DNA of 64,000 bases from Balneolaceae bacterium UBA3186 (GTDB lineage Bacteria > Bacteroidota > Rhodothermia > Balneolales > Balneolaceae), in the NCBI GenBank assembly GCA_002364085.1, contig DEXK01000017.1, positions 816 to 64,815 on the forward strand, written 5' to 3'. The position numbers and the translations under genes were made by a program. The notes beneath the pieces are model-generated. The model was given only the letters and a program-made list of their open reading frames with translations. It did not search any database and was not told the origin of the DNA. Of this stretch, positions 8,522-18,256 are shown in pieces (positions within the stretch are counted from its first letter, which is position 1; each line of letters begins with the position of its first letter).

Positions 8522-9883
8522 ATGTCTTTAAGTCAAACCAGACATCTGGTATTTTTTTTGGTACTTGTTTTTTCATTTAACTGGAGCTCTAAACAAGTCT
8601 TTTCGCAAGAAATAAACGGTTTTTTAAGAAACTATAATGCAGTATTAACCTCGCCTCCTAACGAATATCTGGTTGGAAGAAACAGACTTGGAGTAGATAT
8701 TTCGTTCAATACTAGTTACGGAAGTGTATTTATATCTAATGAAATTCTGAATACGTATACACAATCAGCGAATAATTACGCCTACGACTTTTCTGAAGGT
8801 TATGTAGATATGTTTTTCACAAACAGCGACATTAGGATAGGAAAACAGGTAATTAGCCAAGGCAGAACAAGCGGAACTTTTATTACGGATATTATCTCAC
8901 CAATAGATGTAAGTGAGTTTTTAACGCTTTCGGTAGAAGATCTTAAGGGTGGAATTCCGGCTGTAAAGTATACCCGATATTATGGTAATAACTTTTTAGA
9001 ACTGGTTGCCACCCCTGTTTTTCAATCTAATACGTTGGCCAAACCCGGTTCCAGATGGTTTCCGTTTACAGAGCTCGAAAAAAGTACCAATGTCACATAT
9101 GCAGATTCTTTAGCGGAGAATTCATTTAGTTCTTTTCAGGGAATGATAAAATGGGGAATCCGGAGCAGTTTAAAATGGGATTTAGATCTGACTGCAATGT
9201 GGTGGATGGATGGTAATCCTTCTTATGAAAAAGATTTAGTATTAACAGGTCCGCCACTTTCACCAGAGCCAGCATTAGAACTCGAAAAAACGTACTTAAA
9301 ATCTCCAATTCTAGCTTACTCCGGAAATTACATAATCAATGATAACCTGATCTTTAAATCTGAATCAGCTTTCCATTTTAAGAAGTATTTTGACTACCTA
9401 CCCGAATTAGTTACTAACTCAGAACTCAATAGCTTAACCCCTATTCAATCTCAGCAATTGGTTTTAATTTTTAACGAAAATGAAGATGGTTTTTTATACC
9501 ATAAACCATGGTTCATATATATGATTGGTTTTACAACATCTTTTTCAGGAATAGAAATTGATAAACAATTTTTTCATGAGTATATAATCCATTACCACGA
9601 ACTTATTCTACAAGAAGAAAATTTTTTCTACTCCACGTTAAAACTTAACAAATCTTTTCTTAGAAATAATTTATTGGCATCGATTTTTTCCCGATATAAT
9701 TACATAGGCAATAATTATTGGATCAATCCACAGGCTCAATATGACATCAAAGATGGGCTCAGAGGAGCATTAGGGCTTCATTTTTTTGGTGGGAAAGAAA
9801 GCGAAAATTTCTATGGTCATTTTAACTTCAAAAATTATGCAGCCAGTTCATTTATGTATGCTAAACTGACTGCATTTTTCTGA
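8522..9883 (+). CDS. Porin-like outer-membrane beta-barrel protein
   Basis: A 453-residue exported protein. The first ~28 residues form a signal peptide (hydrophobic VFFLVLVFSF, cleavage near VFSQ-E). The rest alternates short polar and aromatic strands and ends in phenylalanine (KLTAFF), as outer-membrane barrels do. The segment IRIGKQVISQGRTSGTFITDII followed by PIDVSEF resembles the 'GRQxxxWG...DxxNPxD' pattern of DUF1302-type porins; that is a resemblance, not a firm family call. It converges on cusA with only 4 bp between stop codons. No substrate can be assigned. Confidence 0.65.
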   Translation: MSLSQTRHLVFFLVLVFSFNWSSKQVFSQEINGFLRNYNAVLTSPPNEYLVGRNRLGVDISFNTSYGSVFISNEILNTYTQSANNYAYDFSEGYVDMFFTNSDIRIGKQVISQGRTSGTFITDIISPIDVSEFLTLSVEDLKGGIPAVKYTRYYGNNFLELVATPVFQSNTLAKPGSRWFPFTELEKSTNVTYADSLAENSFSSFQGMIKWGIRSSLKWDLDLTAMWWMDGNPSYEKDLVLTGPPLSPEPALELEKTYLKSPILAYSGNYIINDNLIFKSESAFHFKKYFDYLPELVTNSELNSLTPIQSQQLVLIFNENEDGFLYHKPWFIYMIGFTTSFSGIEIDKQFFHEYIIHYHELILQEENFFYSTLKLNKSFLRNNLLASIFSRYNYIGNNYWINPQAQYDIKDGLRGALGLHFFGGKESENFYGHFNFKNYAASSFMYAKLTAFF

Positions 9884-9887
9884 TTAT

Positions 9888-12800
9888 CTAATTCATAGTT
9901 TCAGAACTAAATTGTGCAAATAGAGCTGGAATTACGATCATATTTAGTAATGTAGAACTAATTAAACCACCTAAAATTACTTGCGCCATCGGAGATTGAA
10001 TCTCATTCCCAGGCTCACCTACAGCAATTGCGAGAGGTATTAAAGCCAATCCTGCTGTTAGAGCTGTCATTAATATGGGATTTAATCGTTCTAACGAACC
10101 TTGCCTAATAGCTTCTAAAAACTCTTTCCCTTCTGATAACAATTGCTGGTAATGAGATACCATTAGTATTCCGTTTCTTGTAGCAATACCAAACAGTGTA
10201 ATGAATCCAACCAAGGAAGCAATTGAAACAATACCGCTGGTAAACATAACTGTAAAAATACCTCCAATTAAAGCAAAAGGCAGATTTACCATTACCAATA
10301 ATGCTGTTTTTAATGATCCGAATTCCAGATATAGAAGTAGGTAAATTCCCAGTATGGAAATTATACTCAGTAAGGATATTGTGCGTGTAGCCTGAGCTGC
10401 ACTTTCAAACTGTCCTCCGTATTCTACAAAATACCCTTGAGGAAAAGATACATTTGTTTCCACATTAGCTCTTATTTCATCCACAGTACTTCTCAAATCA
10501 CGACCTGAAACATTAGCAGATACTACGATCTTTCGTTGCACATTTTCTCTGCTGATCGTATTGGGGCCACTTTTGGACTCAATGCTTGCCAACTCGGATA
10601 AAGGAATAATAACTCCGCTCTCGAGGTTAAAGCGTGCTTGCCTAATTTTATCCATACTTCCCCTATGATTTTCATCGAAGCGAACGGTGAGATCAAACAT
10701 CTTATCCTCTTCCAAAATTTGGGAAACCACTTCTCCGGCAAAAGCAACATCAACCATCTCAGATAGATCCTCAATTGTAATTCCGTATCTAGCGAGTGCT
10801 CTACGATCAGGCTTGATTTGTATTTGTGGAACATTTTGTTGTTGCTCCACTGACAGATCTACAACGCCAGTTATATTTTCCATTTGTGCACGAACTTCTT
10901 CTGCCTTTGAACGAAGCTCATACAGATCTGATCCAAAGATCTTTACGGCAATATTTGCTCGTGTTCCGGAAAGCATATGATCAATTCTATGTCCGATGGG
11001 TTGCCCAATAGTGATATTGGTTCCAGGTACAATCGAAAGATCTGCCCTTATTTCGTTAAGCATTTCTTCTTTTGTGGAACCTTCAGGAACTTCAAACTTA
11101 GCGTCAATTTCTGAAGCATTCACTCCTTGAGCATGTTCATCAAGTTCAGCACGACCTGTTCGTCTTGAGGTGGAAATTATACCGGGATGAGCCAGTAAAA
11201 TTTTTTCAATCCGTGTTCCCATCTCATTTGATTCATCCAATGAAGTACCCGGAATAGTCACTGTACTAATAACCAATGTACCTTCATTGAATTCAGGAAG
11301 AAAAGATCGTCCTAAAAACGGTACTAAAATCATAGCTACTATGAACAGACCAAGTGTACCAAGCAAAATGCTTTTTTTGAATTGAAGGGTAAAATCAAGT
11401 ACGTTTTCATAGCCTGATTTTAATTTTTTGGTAAACCAACTTTCTTCGAGTTTACCTTTTACACCTTCTCCTCTAAGTAGGTAATAACACATTGCAGGCG
11501 TTACAGTCATTGCAATAATTAATGATGCTCCAATAGATACTATATAAGCAAGTCCCAATGGTTTGAGCATCCTGCCTTCTACCCCACTCAAAAAGAATAA
11601 GGGTAGAAATACGATCATAATAATTAATGTGGCATTTATTATTGAAGAACGAATTTCTTTGGATGCTTCGAAGATCACATCGATAGAAGCTTTTTGTTTA
11701 GCATCAGGTAATTTTGAATTTTCCCTTAGACGCTTGAAAACATTTTCCACATCAATGATGGCATCATCTACGATCACTCCAATCGCAATTGCCATACCGC
11801 CAAGTGTCATTGTATTTATGGTGATATCAAAAAATTTCAGCACAAATATTGATGCTACCAGAGCAAGTGGAATTGCAGTTAATGAAATTAGAGTTGTTCT
11901 GAAATTTGCTAAAAACAAAAACAGAATAATAATTACTAGAATTGCTCCGTCTCGCAATGCTTCAATAACATTTTCAATAGCAAGATCAATAAAATCAGCT
12001 TGCCTGAATAAATGTGTATTTATGGAGAATCCACTTGGTAAACTTGCCTCAATTTCAGACAACGTTTCATCTATTTTGTCGGTAAGTTCAAGTGTATTGG
12101 CTCCCGGCTGTTTTTGAATTGAAATAATAACTGCAGGTTCAGCATCCACGGACGCTTCACCGATTTTTTCAGCTGCTGCAATTTCTACAGTAGCAACATC
12201 TCCTATTAAAATAGGTTGATTGCCTCTCTCTGTTACCACTGATTGTTCTATATCTTCAATAGAATAAGCCCTGCCTATCCCTCGAATGGTATATTCATTG
12301 CTATATTCTCTTACAAACCCTCCGGAGAAATTTTTATTCGAGGCTTTTACCGCAAAGAGTACCTGATCAAGTGTAACATTAAATTGTTGAAGCTTTTCAG
12401 GATCAACTCGCACCTGATATTGTTTCTTACCACCTCCAATTGGTATAACCTGTGCTACTCCTGGAATTGCCAGTAAGCGCCTTCTTATTTCCCAGTCAGC
12501 GGCTGTTCTAACTTCAAGCTCGGAATGGTTCTCACTGTTTACACTCACCAACATAATCTCTCCCATAATGGATGAAATTGGTGCCATAATAGGTGCAGGA
12601 ACATCTTCAGGCAGTGAACTTGCTACCATTTGAAGTTTTTCATTTACGATTTGTCGTGCCTGAAAAATGTCTGTACCCCATTCAAATTCAACCCAAACAA
12701 TTGAAATTCCTTTGGCGGTAGAAGAACGAACTCTTCGAACTCCAGTTGCTCCGTTTACTGCTGTTTCAACTGGTAAAGTAACCAGTCTTTCAACCTCCTC

Positions 12801-12974
12801 CGGTGCCATCCCATGGGCTTCTGTCATTACTGTTACAGTTGGTGCAGTAAGATCCGGGAAAATATCTACAGGCATGTCCCGTACAACAAATACACCTGCT
12901 ATTAAAAGTGCTAACGAGGAAACCAACACTATAAGACGTTGTCTTAGCGCTCCTCTGATAATTGCATCTAACAT
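9888..12974 (-). CDS. RND heavy-metal efflux permease, CusA/CzcA type
   Basis: A 1028-residue inner-membrane proton/metal antiporter of the HAE/HME RND family, of full length. It begins with the standard MLDAIIRGALRQR cytoplasmic lead, a first membrane helix and the DIFPDLTAPTVTV porter-domain entry. The fourth helix carries GVIVDDAIIDVEN (near residue 397-409), the charged proton-relay position of metal RND pumps. Two pseudo-repeats of six helices with two large periplasmic loops are visible. It is the last gene of the minus-strand operon with the adaptor, His-rich lipoprotein, outer-membrane channel and His-rich membrane protein. Metal specificity (Cu, Ag, Zn, Co, Cd) cannot be fixed from sequence. 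Confidence 0.93.
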   Translation of the reverse strand: MLDAIIRGALRQRLIVLVSSLALLIAGVFVVRDMPVDIFPDLTAPTVTVMTEAHGMAPEEVERLVTLPVETAVNGATGVRRVRSSTAKGISIVWVEFEWGTDIFQARQIVNEKLQMVASSLPEDVPAPIMAPISSIMGEIMLVSVNSENHSELEVRTAADWEIRRRLLAIPGVAQVIPIGGGKKQYQVRVDPEKLQQFNVTLDQVLFAVKASNKNFSGGFVREYSNEYTIRGIGRAYSIEDIEQSVVTERGNQPILIGDVATVEIAAAEKIGEASVDAEPAVIISIQKQPGANTLELTDKIDETLSEIEASLPSGFSINTHLFRQADFIDLAIENVIEALRDGAILVIIILFLFLANFRTTLISLTAIPLALVASIFVLKFFDITINTMTLGGMAIAIGVIVDDAIIDVENVFKRLRENSKLPDAKQKASIDVIFEASKEIRSSIINATLIIMIVFLPLFFLSGVEGRMLKPLGLAYIVSIGASLIIAMTVTPAMCYYLLRGEGVKGKLEESWFTKKLKSGYENVLDFTLQFKKSILLGTLGLFIVAMILVPFLGRSFLPEFNEGTLVISTVTIPGTSLDESNEMGTRIEKILLAHPGIISTSRRTGRAELDEHAQGVNASEIDAKFEVPEGSTKEEMLNEIRADLSIVPGTNITIGQPIGHRIDHMLSGTRANIAVKIFGSDLYELRSKAEEVRAQMENITGVVDLSVEQQQNVPQIQIKPDRRALARYGITIEDLSEMVDVAFAGEVVSQILEEDKMFDLTVRFDENHRGSMDKIRQARFNLESGVIIPLSELASIESKSGPNTISRENVQRKIVVSANVSGRDLRSTVDEIRANVETNVSFPQGYFVEYGGQFESAAQATRTISLLSIISILGIYLLLYLEFGSLKTALLVMVNLPFALIGGIFTVMFTSGIVSIASLVGFITLFGIATRNGILMVSHYQQLLSEGKEFLEAIRQGSLERLNPILMTALTAGLALIPLAIAVGEPGNEIQSPMAQVILGGLISSTLLNMIVIPALFAQFSSETMN

Positions 12975-12991
12975 AATTTATTCCTTTTCCT

Positions 12992-14629
12992 TTAGTGAGC
13001 GTGTCCGTGAGACGGAGCTTCTGATGATAATGATGCAAGCTTAACCTGATAGGGATTTACCGTTACAATATGTTCACCTTCGTTAAGTCCTGATTTGACC
13101 TCGATCATATTCCCATCTTTAATTCCGGTTACTACCCTTCGTTTTTCAAAAGATTCACCAGCTACATGAACAAACACAAAAAAGCTACCTTCTTCCTCGA
13201 TAAGTGAGCTTACAGGAATACCAATTGTATTTAAACTCTCTTTTGTGCTTACATGAACATCAGCGAATAACCCTGTTTGAAAAGAACCATCAGGATTTGT
13301 TATTTCGTAAATCATTGAAATGGTTCTTGTCTTAGGATCTATACTGCTACTTTTACTGATGAATCTTCCACTAAGCTCATCGGTCTTAAAAATTTGTTCA
13401 TCACCTTGTATAGAAAACGAAGCAGAACCAACCGTCGCTACTGATTTTCGTTCAGAAGCAGGTAAATTAACTTTAAGCCAGACTTTAGACATATCCGCCA
13501 TCAAGAATAAAGGATCTCCGGCATTAACTTGTTTGCCCGGAGTTATATAACTTTCCAAAAAAGTACCCGAAATAGGTGATTTCAGTTCAAATCTATACGA
13601 TTGTTCTGATTCACCATAAGTTTCAATAGAAGAAGTATCCACTTGAACAATTTCGTTTATGGTTTGAAATTGAATGAGCACCCTTCGGTATTCGATACGA
13701 GCTTTTTCAAGTTCAACTTCAGGTATAGCTTCTCTCTCAAACAACCGTTTTTGTCTGTCCAGATTTTTCTTTGCAAGCTCTAACTCTGCCTGAGCATTTA
13801 TAAATTGTTGAGCATAATTTTCACCATCCGCAGATTGGATGGCAGGATTTAAAATCAAAATCGACTCCCCTTTTGATAACTGAGTACCAATTGTAGGAAG
13901 ATTGTTATTATAGGCAGGAAGGATGATTCCTGAAAAAGGAGCTGTGATCAAAGCTTGTCCATTATTTCTGGCTTCAATTTCCCCATGCGCAGTTACATTT
14001 CTGGTTAATGATTGTCTCCCCACCTTTTTTGTACCAAAAGGGATCTTCCATTGTTGTTCTTTTAAGAAAGAAATTAGGTTTGGATCTTCTTCTTCCATGG
14101 TAGCAGGCACATCTTCTGCTGTTGCATACACTGGAATTCCGTTCACTTGTAAAGTATCGTTCACCATTCCTTGAATGATTATGGTCAGGTCATATCGTCC
14201 GGCACGGTCGAAAACTACATCCGGTCCATATATTCCTGGAATTCGAACTTCCGTTTCGGTTAAAGAGCCTTCAACACCTCTTTCAGAAGAGAATACAAAT
14301 TGTACTTCCGATTCAGATATTGCTTTGAAATCAGAAAGTCGGGTCAAGTGAACTGCAAAAGTTGCTTCCTGACCTACAACTAGTTCAGGATATTCCATAA
14401 ACAACTCGGTTTTATCCGTCCATTGAGTTATCACTCCGGCTCCTTCAAGTACTTCGCTTTCTGTACCAGAATCGATCTGATTGTTTGAACCTTCGTCGGT
14501 AGCTTGTGTGGTCACTGGTTCATGTGTATGATCCCCTTCTTCTCCATGAGAATGACCTTCATCTTCGGCACTGCAGGCTGAAAAAATCAGTACCGAAGCT
14601 ATAAAAATAATGTTCAATAAATACTTCAT
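12992..14629 (-). CDS. RND efflux periplasmic adaptor, CusB type, with His-rich ends
   Basis: A 545-residue membrane-fusion protein. An N-terminal lipoprotein signal (IFSAC lipobox, residues about 15-19) is followed by a His-rich stretch with HSHGEEGDHTHE. Next come an extra ~130-residue beta domain, the lipoyl/barrel-sandwich halves (ALITAPFSG near residue 225 and the ELKSPISGTFLES return strand) and an alpha-helical hairpin around residues 270-320. The protein ends in SHGHAH. Adaptors bridge the RND pump and the TolC-like channel, and in CusB they also capture metal. The gene lies 17 bp before cusA. The His-rich head shares its repeat with the adjacent small lipoprotein. Confidence 0.9.
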   Translation of the reverse strand: MKYLLNIIFIASVLIFSACSAEDEGHSHGEEGDHTHEPVTTQATDEGSNNQIDSGTESEVLEGAGVITQWTDKTELFMEYPELVVGQEATFAVHLTRLSDFKAISESEVQFVFSSERGVEGSLTETEVRIPGIYGPDVVFDRAGRYDLTIIIQGMVNDTLQVNGIPVYATAEDVPATMEEEDPNLISFLKEQQWKIPFGTKKVGRQSLTRNVTAHGEIEARNNGQALITAPFSGIILPAYNNNLPTIGTQLSKGESILILNPAIQSADGENYAQQFINAQAELELAKKNLDRQKRLFEREAIPEVELEKARIEYRRVLIQFQTINEIVQVDTSSIETYGESEQSYRFELKSPISGTFLESYITPGKQVNAGDPLFLMADMSKVWLKVNLPASERKSVATVGSASFSIQGDEQIFKTDELSGRFISKSSSIDPKTRTISMIYEITNPDGSFQTGLFADVHVSTKESLNTIGIPVSSLIEEEGSFFVFVHVAGESFEKRRVVTGIKDGNMIEVKSGLNEGEHIVTVNPYQVKLASLSSEAPSHGHAH

Positions 14630-14664
14630 AGCTATTTGATTTAATATAATTTGTGAAAATAGTT

Positions 14665-14976
14665 TTAATTATGACTGTGATCTTCATCACCATGAGAATG
14701 TGTATCTTCGTCCTTAACATTCGTTGAATCTGAATCATGTGTATGACCAGAATCTTCTCCATGACTGTGATTACTGTCATCATCGTGACTATGAGTTGAA
14801 TCAGGAGCATTGCTTCCTATTCGAACAGGAGCACTGTCTGAGGGAAGTTTTGCAGGCTCCTCATGAGTATGATCCCCGTCTTCTCCATGGGAATGTTCTG
14901 CTTCGCTCTTATTTCCTGAGCAAGCGGTTAGTAATAATAATGTTGAGATCGTGAAAATTGATATAAATTGTTTCAT
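14665..14976 (-). CDS. Small His/Asp-rich lipoprotein, probable metal-binding
   Basis: A 103-residue exported protein. The signal ends in the lipobox LLTAC, giving a lipidated Cys near residue 19. Nearly all the rest is low-complexity His/Asp/Glu/Ser with repeats of HSHGED and DHTH, about 16 histidines in 80 residues. No catalytic fold is visible, so a metal sponge or chaperone that hands ions to the pump is the natural inference. It sits 11 bp downstream of the channel gene and 35 bp upstream of the adaptor gene, whose N-terminus carries the same His-rich repeat. The two probably arose by duplication of that segment. Confidence 0.75.
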   Translation of the reverse strand: MKQFISIFTISTLLLLTACSGNKSEAEHSHGEDGDHTHEEPAKLPSDSAPVRIGSNAPDSTHSHDDDSNHSHGEDSGHTHDSDSTNVKDEDTHSHGDEDHSHN

Positions 14977-14987
14977 TGGTATGTTGT

Positions 14988-16232
14988 TTAATTATTAGAA
15001 AAAAGTTTACCACCAGAAACAACATCAAGCTCAAATAAAGCTTGGTTATATTCTTTGATGGTTTGATAGTAAAGTGTTTGCCCGGTTAGATATGCTTCAG
15101 TTGCATCCAAAAGCTCTAATAAAGAATATTGAGACTCTTGATAAGCGATCTGTGCAGTTTCAAGAATAGATTTATTGCTTGAGAAATCTTGGATAGTTTC
15201 CCATTGATCACCCAAAAAAGTTACTTCTTCGTAAGCATTATAAACTTCATTTTTTAAAGACCGCTTTGCTAAAGCTAAAGTTGATGTCTGCATTCTGTAC
15301 TCAGATCTTGCAGTTTGTATTTTACCTTTATTTTGATTGAAGATGGGTAATTTGATTGAACCACCAATTACAAAACCTTCTGAACCATTAGATTGATTTT
15401 TGTAACCCAAATTTAAATTCAGGTCAGGAAAACGTTCCTTTTTTTCAACCCTGTACTGTAATTCTGATGCCTCAATAAGTGATTTCAGTTGCTGAAGATC
15501 ACTTCTGTTTTGTAAAGCGTATTCAACAAAAGAATCTTTTGTTTCTGAAATGGTCTTTATTCCAAACTCCTCTACGAATTCTATTGAGGAGCTTTCATCC
15601 AAATCAGGAAAAATCAAGAGCATTAGTTTATTCCTGCTTAGATTAAGATCGGACCGAATTTTATCATACAACTTTTGGTACTTACTGTATTCGATATTAA
15701 ATCTTTGTATTTGCATTCCGGAAAAAGCACCTTCTTCTTTTCGTGCAATAGCAGACTTTCGAGCTTCATTTACAACGGTAAGAGCATTTTCAACCACTCT
15801 TAGGCGTTCTGAAAGAAACCAATAATAGACGTAAAGTGACTTTAACTCACCAATTAGCTGTTCTTCTTTGAATTGAAATTCTGATTCAGCTGCACTGTTT
15901 AATGCAGATGAACTTTTGTTTCTAAGAAAAGGCTGTCCTAAGATTTCTAATGGTTGAGAAATTTGAATTGTTGTTTCGTCATAATTAGGTGAACCTGCAT
16001 TCAAGTTTTCGTGAAATATACTGAGCTCAGGATTTGGAAAAGCTTTATAACTTATAGCCTCACCAATTTTACGGTCTTTTTCTAGTCTCACTAAAGCACG
16101 TTCCAAGCTATTCTCTTTATAGCTTTCCACTGCTTCACTCAAAGTAATAGAGACATTTTGAGCTTGGATCAAAGAAGGCATTACAATAATAATTGCCGCC
16201 AGAACTCTGATCCAGTTATTGGATAGATTCAT
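14988..16232 (-). CDS. TolC-family outer-membrane efflux channel, CzcC/CusC-like
   Basis: A 414-residue outer-membrane efflux protein (two OEP repeats). The signal peptide ends near LIQAQ-N. The mature chain shows long coiled-coil helices broken by short strands, including the conserved NPELSIFHENLNAGSPNYDET strand region and the second-repeat PDLNLNLGYKNQ, plus GGSIKLPIFNQNKGKI near residue 285-300. It completes the tripartite pump with the adaptor and permease. The gene follows the His-rich membrane protein gene after 63 bp, and the next small lipoprotein starts 11 bp downstream. Confidence 0.9.
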   Translation of the reverse strand: MNLSNNWIRVLAAIIIVMPSLIQAQNVSITLSEAVESYKENSLERALVRLEKDRKIGEAISYKAFPNPELSIFHENLNAGSPNYDETTIQISQPLEILGQPFLRNKSSSALNSAAESEFQFKEEQLIGELKSLYVYYWFLSERLRVVENALTVVNEARKSAIARKEEGAFSGMQIQRFNIEYSKYQKLYDKIRSDLNLSRNKLMLLIFPDLDESSSIEFVEEFGIKTISETKDSFVEYALQNRSDLQQLKSLIEASELQYRVEKKERFPDLNLNLGYKNQSNGSEGFVIGGSIKLPIFNQNKGKIQTARSEYRMQTSTLALAKRSLKNEVYNAYEEVTFLGDQWETIQDFSSNKSILETAQIAYQESQYSLLELLDATEAYLTGQTLYYQTIKEYNQALFELDVVSGGKLFSNN

Positions 16233-16295
16233 ATGTAGTAATGTTTGATTAAAAAATGTAACTGTGGGATGCAGGCAAGAAAGCCTGAAAAAAGC

Positions 16296-16727
16296 TTACG
16301 CTAAGGGAGGAGCTCTGAGAGAAAAAGAAACCGGGATTAAACTGAAGTGTTGAATATCCGGAGGTGGAAGATTTAGATATAGTAATTTTCTTCCTTCAAT
16401 GATAAAATCACTTTGTGGTAAAATCGCTAATGAATTCTGAAGTACATCATTTTGGACTGAAATCACTCTGGATTGAGCGATGACTCCAAACAAATCAATA
16501 GTAGCAACTTCATGATCTTCATTTTCAGAATCAGAAGTATGATCGTCACCAGCTTTATCTGAATGACTGTGTGCATGAACAACTAAATGAACATCACCAT
16601 GATCAAAAATATGATCGATAAAAGAATGGATGTGAACACCGTTTCCAAAAAATGCACAAAGTAACCCAGCCGCAATTAAAAATTGAGAAAGAGTTTTCCG
16701 AGTTTTATTTATTAGAAATTTATTCAC
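16296..16727 (-). CDS. His-rich exported protein of the efflux operon
   Basis: A 143-residue protein beginning at GTG. Residues about 10-30 are a hydrophobic export signal or anchor (LIAAGLLCAFFGNGV). A His-rich stretch follows, HIHSFIDHIFDH then HAHSHSDKAGDDH (about residues 30-65), and the remainder is unremarkable, ending in SLRAPPLA. Small His-rich proteins of this kind head many Bacteroidota metal-efflux operons, but I cannot name a family. First gene of the operon, with a terminator of the previous transcription unit just upstream. A metal-sensing or metal-delivery role is inferred from composition and position only. Confidence 0.65.
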   Translation of the reverse strand: MNKFLINKTRKTLSQFLIAAGLLCAFFGNGVHIHSFIDHIFDHGDVHLVVHAHSHSDKAGDDHTSDSENEDHEVATIDLFGVIAQSRVISVQNDVLQNSLAILPQSDFIIEGRKLLYLNLPPPDIQHFSLIPVSFSLRAPPLA

Positions 16728-16814
16728 TCCTAATAAAATAGAGTCTCAAATTTTGGAAACCAAATAACAGTTGATAAGAAATGAAAAAACTTCAAAAATT
16801 AGAGCAAGCATTTT

Positions 16815-16858
16815 AAAAATTACGCCGCCAGCTCGTTTGGGTATATCAAGCTGACGGC
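16815..16858 (-). terminator. Terminator of the TPR/DUF4331 operon
   Basis: A 10-bp stem with one G-U pair (16849-16858 with 16824-16833) encloses a 15-nt loop. On the minus strand it leads into TAATTTTTA. It separates the DUF4331 operon from the metal-efflux operon. Confidence 0.75.
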
Positions 16859-16879
16859 ATATTTCTAAATCCAGAGTAA

Positions 16880-18184
16880 CTAAAGTTTAGAATTGATATC
16901 TCTTACTGTTACGGGTCCTAACTCAAAACTTGCTTCTTTTGCATAGTTGAGAAGCTTGTTGGCTTTTTCATTTTCACCGGCTTCTTTCAAAATTATTCCG
17001 GCATGATAAGCAGGTACAGGCTCATAGGTTTTACCGAGAACTTTATCTTCTAAGATAGAGATGGCTTCTTCTATCTCCCCTTTATGAAACTTAACCCAAG
17101 CTTGAAGATCATAGGTTATTGGGCTTGGTCTGTTTTCTAATTCCTTTTGGATCAAAGCTTCAGCTACTTCAAAATTTCCGAACTCCGTAGCTGCTAGTTG
17201 AATCAATTCTGCATCATACATTCCGTAATACTTCGGATCGGAAGCTTCTTCATAGAATACTCTCAAATATTCTTCCTTTTTTTCTTCGTTTCCTTCATAC
17301 TCTGCTATCTCGGCATACATCAAATAACTATCAGGGGACTCTAAACTTGAAGAAACAAAATCTAATATCTCTTTTGCCAGTTCTGTGTTTCCATCATGAG
17401 CGTATGCTATGTAGGCAATCCCTTTTAATGAATGAAGGTAAGAAGCGCCTGAGTTTTTTTGGTTCAACGCGCCGATAAACATCTTATAAGATTTTGGAAC
17501 ATTTCCTTCGTGGCCTAATCTATCGCCCAAATTACTTTGTGCCCAGGCAGAAAGACTGGAGCTATAATCTATTCTTTCTGCTCCTTTTTCTAATGCTGAA
17601 ATAGATTTCGATGCATTTCCTGAATAATCTTCAAACTGAGATCTTCTTATCAAGTAATTAAAAGAGGCTGTATTAGTAATCTCATTTTCAAGAATATATT
17701 TTGCGTGTTCAAATTCTCCTGTTTCCATGCTAGCATCATAAATAATCATATAACTGAGTAGTTTATCTTCTCCAACCAAAAGTGCTTTTTCAGCGTAATC
17801 AATAGCGCTTCTGAAATCATGTTTGGTAATAGATAACTGAGCTAAGGCCTGAAGAACTCCTGCATTTTGTTCTTTATAGTAATTATTTGACTCTTTAAGA
17901 AGCTCGTCTGCTTTTGCCAGAAAGCTTACATCTTTTGTTATTCCAAACTTGGTTTGATAAGCAGATGCCAACTTTAACTTATAAATTGGAGTGTTATTCT
18001 CTTTTAGTTTACTACTCCAAAATGTAATGTCATCTTCTACTTGTTTGATCCCACTTTTTTCATTTAATAACTCTTTGCTTAGAAATGGAATAACTTCTTC
18101 ATTATTTACAATCGGTTTCTGATTCTTAGTACAACTAACTGTTGTACACACTAATAGAATCCCGAATAAAATTCGCTTTAACAT
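16880..18184 (-). CDS. TPR-repeat lipoprotein linked to DUF4331 genes
   Basis: A 434-residue exported protein. The start is taken as ATG at 18184 rather than a TTG two codons earlier. The signal peptide ends in the lipobox TVSC, so the protein is a lipoprotein. The rest is helical with several tetratricopeptide-like repeats, for example AIDYAEKALLVGEDKL and SYKMFIGALNQKNSGASYL. TPR proteins act as scaffolds. Its constant company here, two DUF4331 proteins upstream and an RND transporter divergently, suggests a shared envelope function, but the function of this gene set is not known to me. It is the last gene before a terminator. Confidence 0.75.
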   Translation of the reverse strand: MLKRILFGILLVCTTVSCTKNQKPIVNNEEVIPFLSKELLNEKSGIKQVEDDITFWSSKLKENNTPIYKLKLASAYQTKFGITKDVSFLAKADELLKESNNYYKEQNAGVLQALAQLSITKHDFRSAIDYAEKALLVGEDKLLSYMIIYDASMETGEFEHAKYILENEITNTASFNYLIRRSQFEDYSGNASKSISALEKGAERIDYSSSLSAWAQSNLGDRLGHEGNVPKSYKMFIGALNQKNSGASYLHSLKGIAYIAYAHDGNTELAKEILDFVSSSLESPDSYLMYAEIAEYEGNEEKKEEYLRVFYEEASDPKYYGMYDAELIQLAATEFGNFEVAEALIQKELENRPSPITYDLQAWVKFHKGEIEEAISILEDKVLGKTYEPVPAYHAGIILKEAGENEKANKLLNYAKEASFELGPVTVRDINSKL

Positions 18185-18207
18185 AATCAACGCTTTTAAG
18201 TTTTAGA

Positions 18208-18236
18208 TAAAAAAAAGAACCCCTGAATCGGGGTCC
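18208..18236 (-). terminator. Terminator downstream of the DUF4331 C-half gene
   Basis: On the minus strand a GGACCCC arm pairs with GGGGTTC (one wobble) around a 5-nt loop, followed by eight T residues. It lies between the DUF4331 gene pair and the TPR gene and may attenuate rather than end the transcript, since all three genes point the same way. Confidence 0.75.
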
Positions 18237-18256
18237 TTAATATGATTTTGTTCTGT

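Noticed and set aside
11563..12117. 184-residue open frame on the plus strand.
   Set aside because: It lies wholly antisense to cusA, has no family resemblance and has shadow-frame composition.
14559..14954. Two frames overlapping the His-rich lipoprotein (83 and 76 residues).
   Set aside because: They are byproducts of the repetitive His/Asp codons; the lipoprotein has the signal peptide and lipobox.
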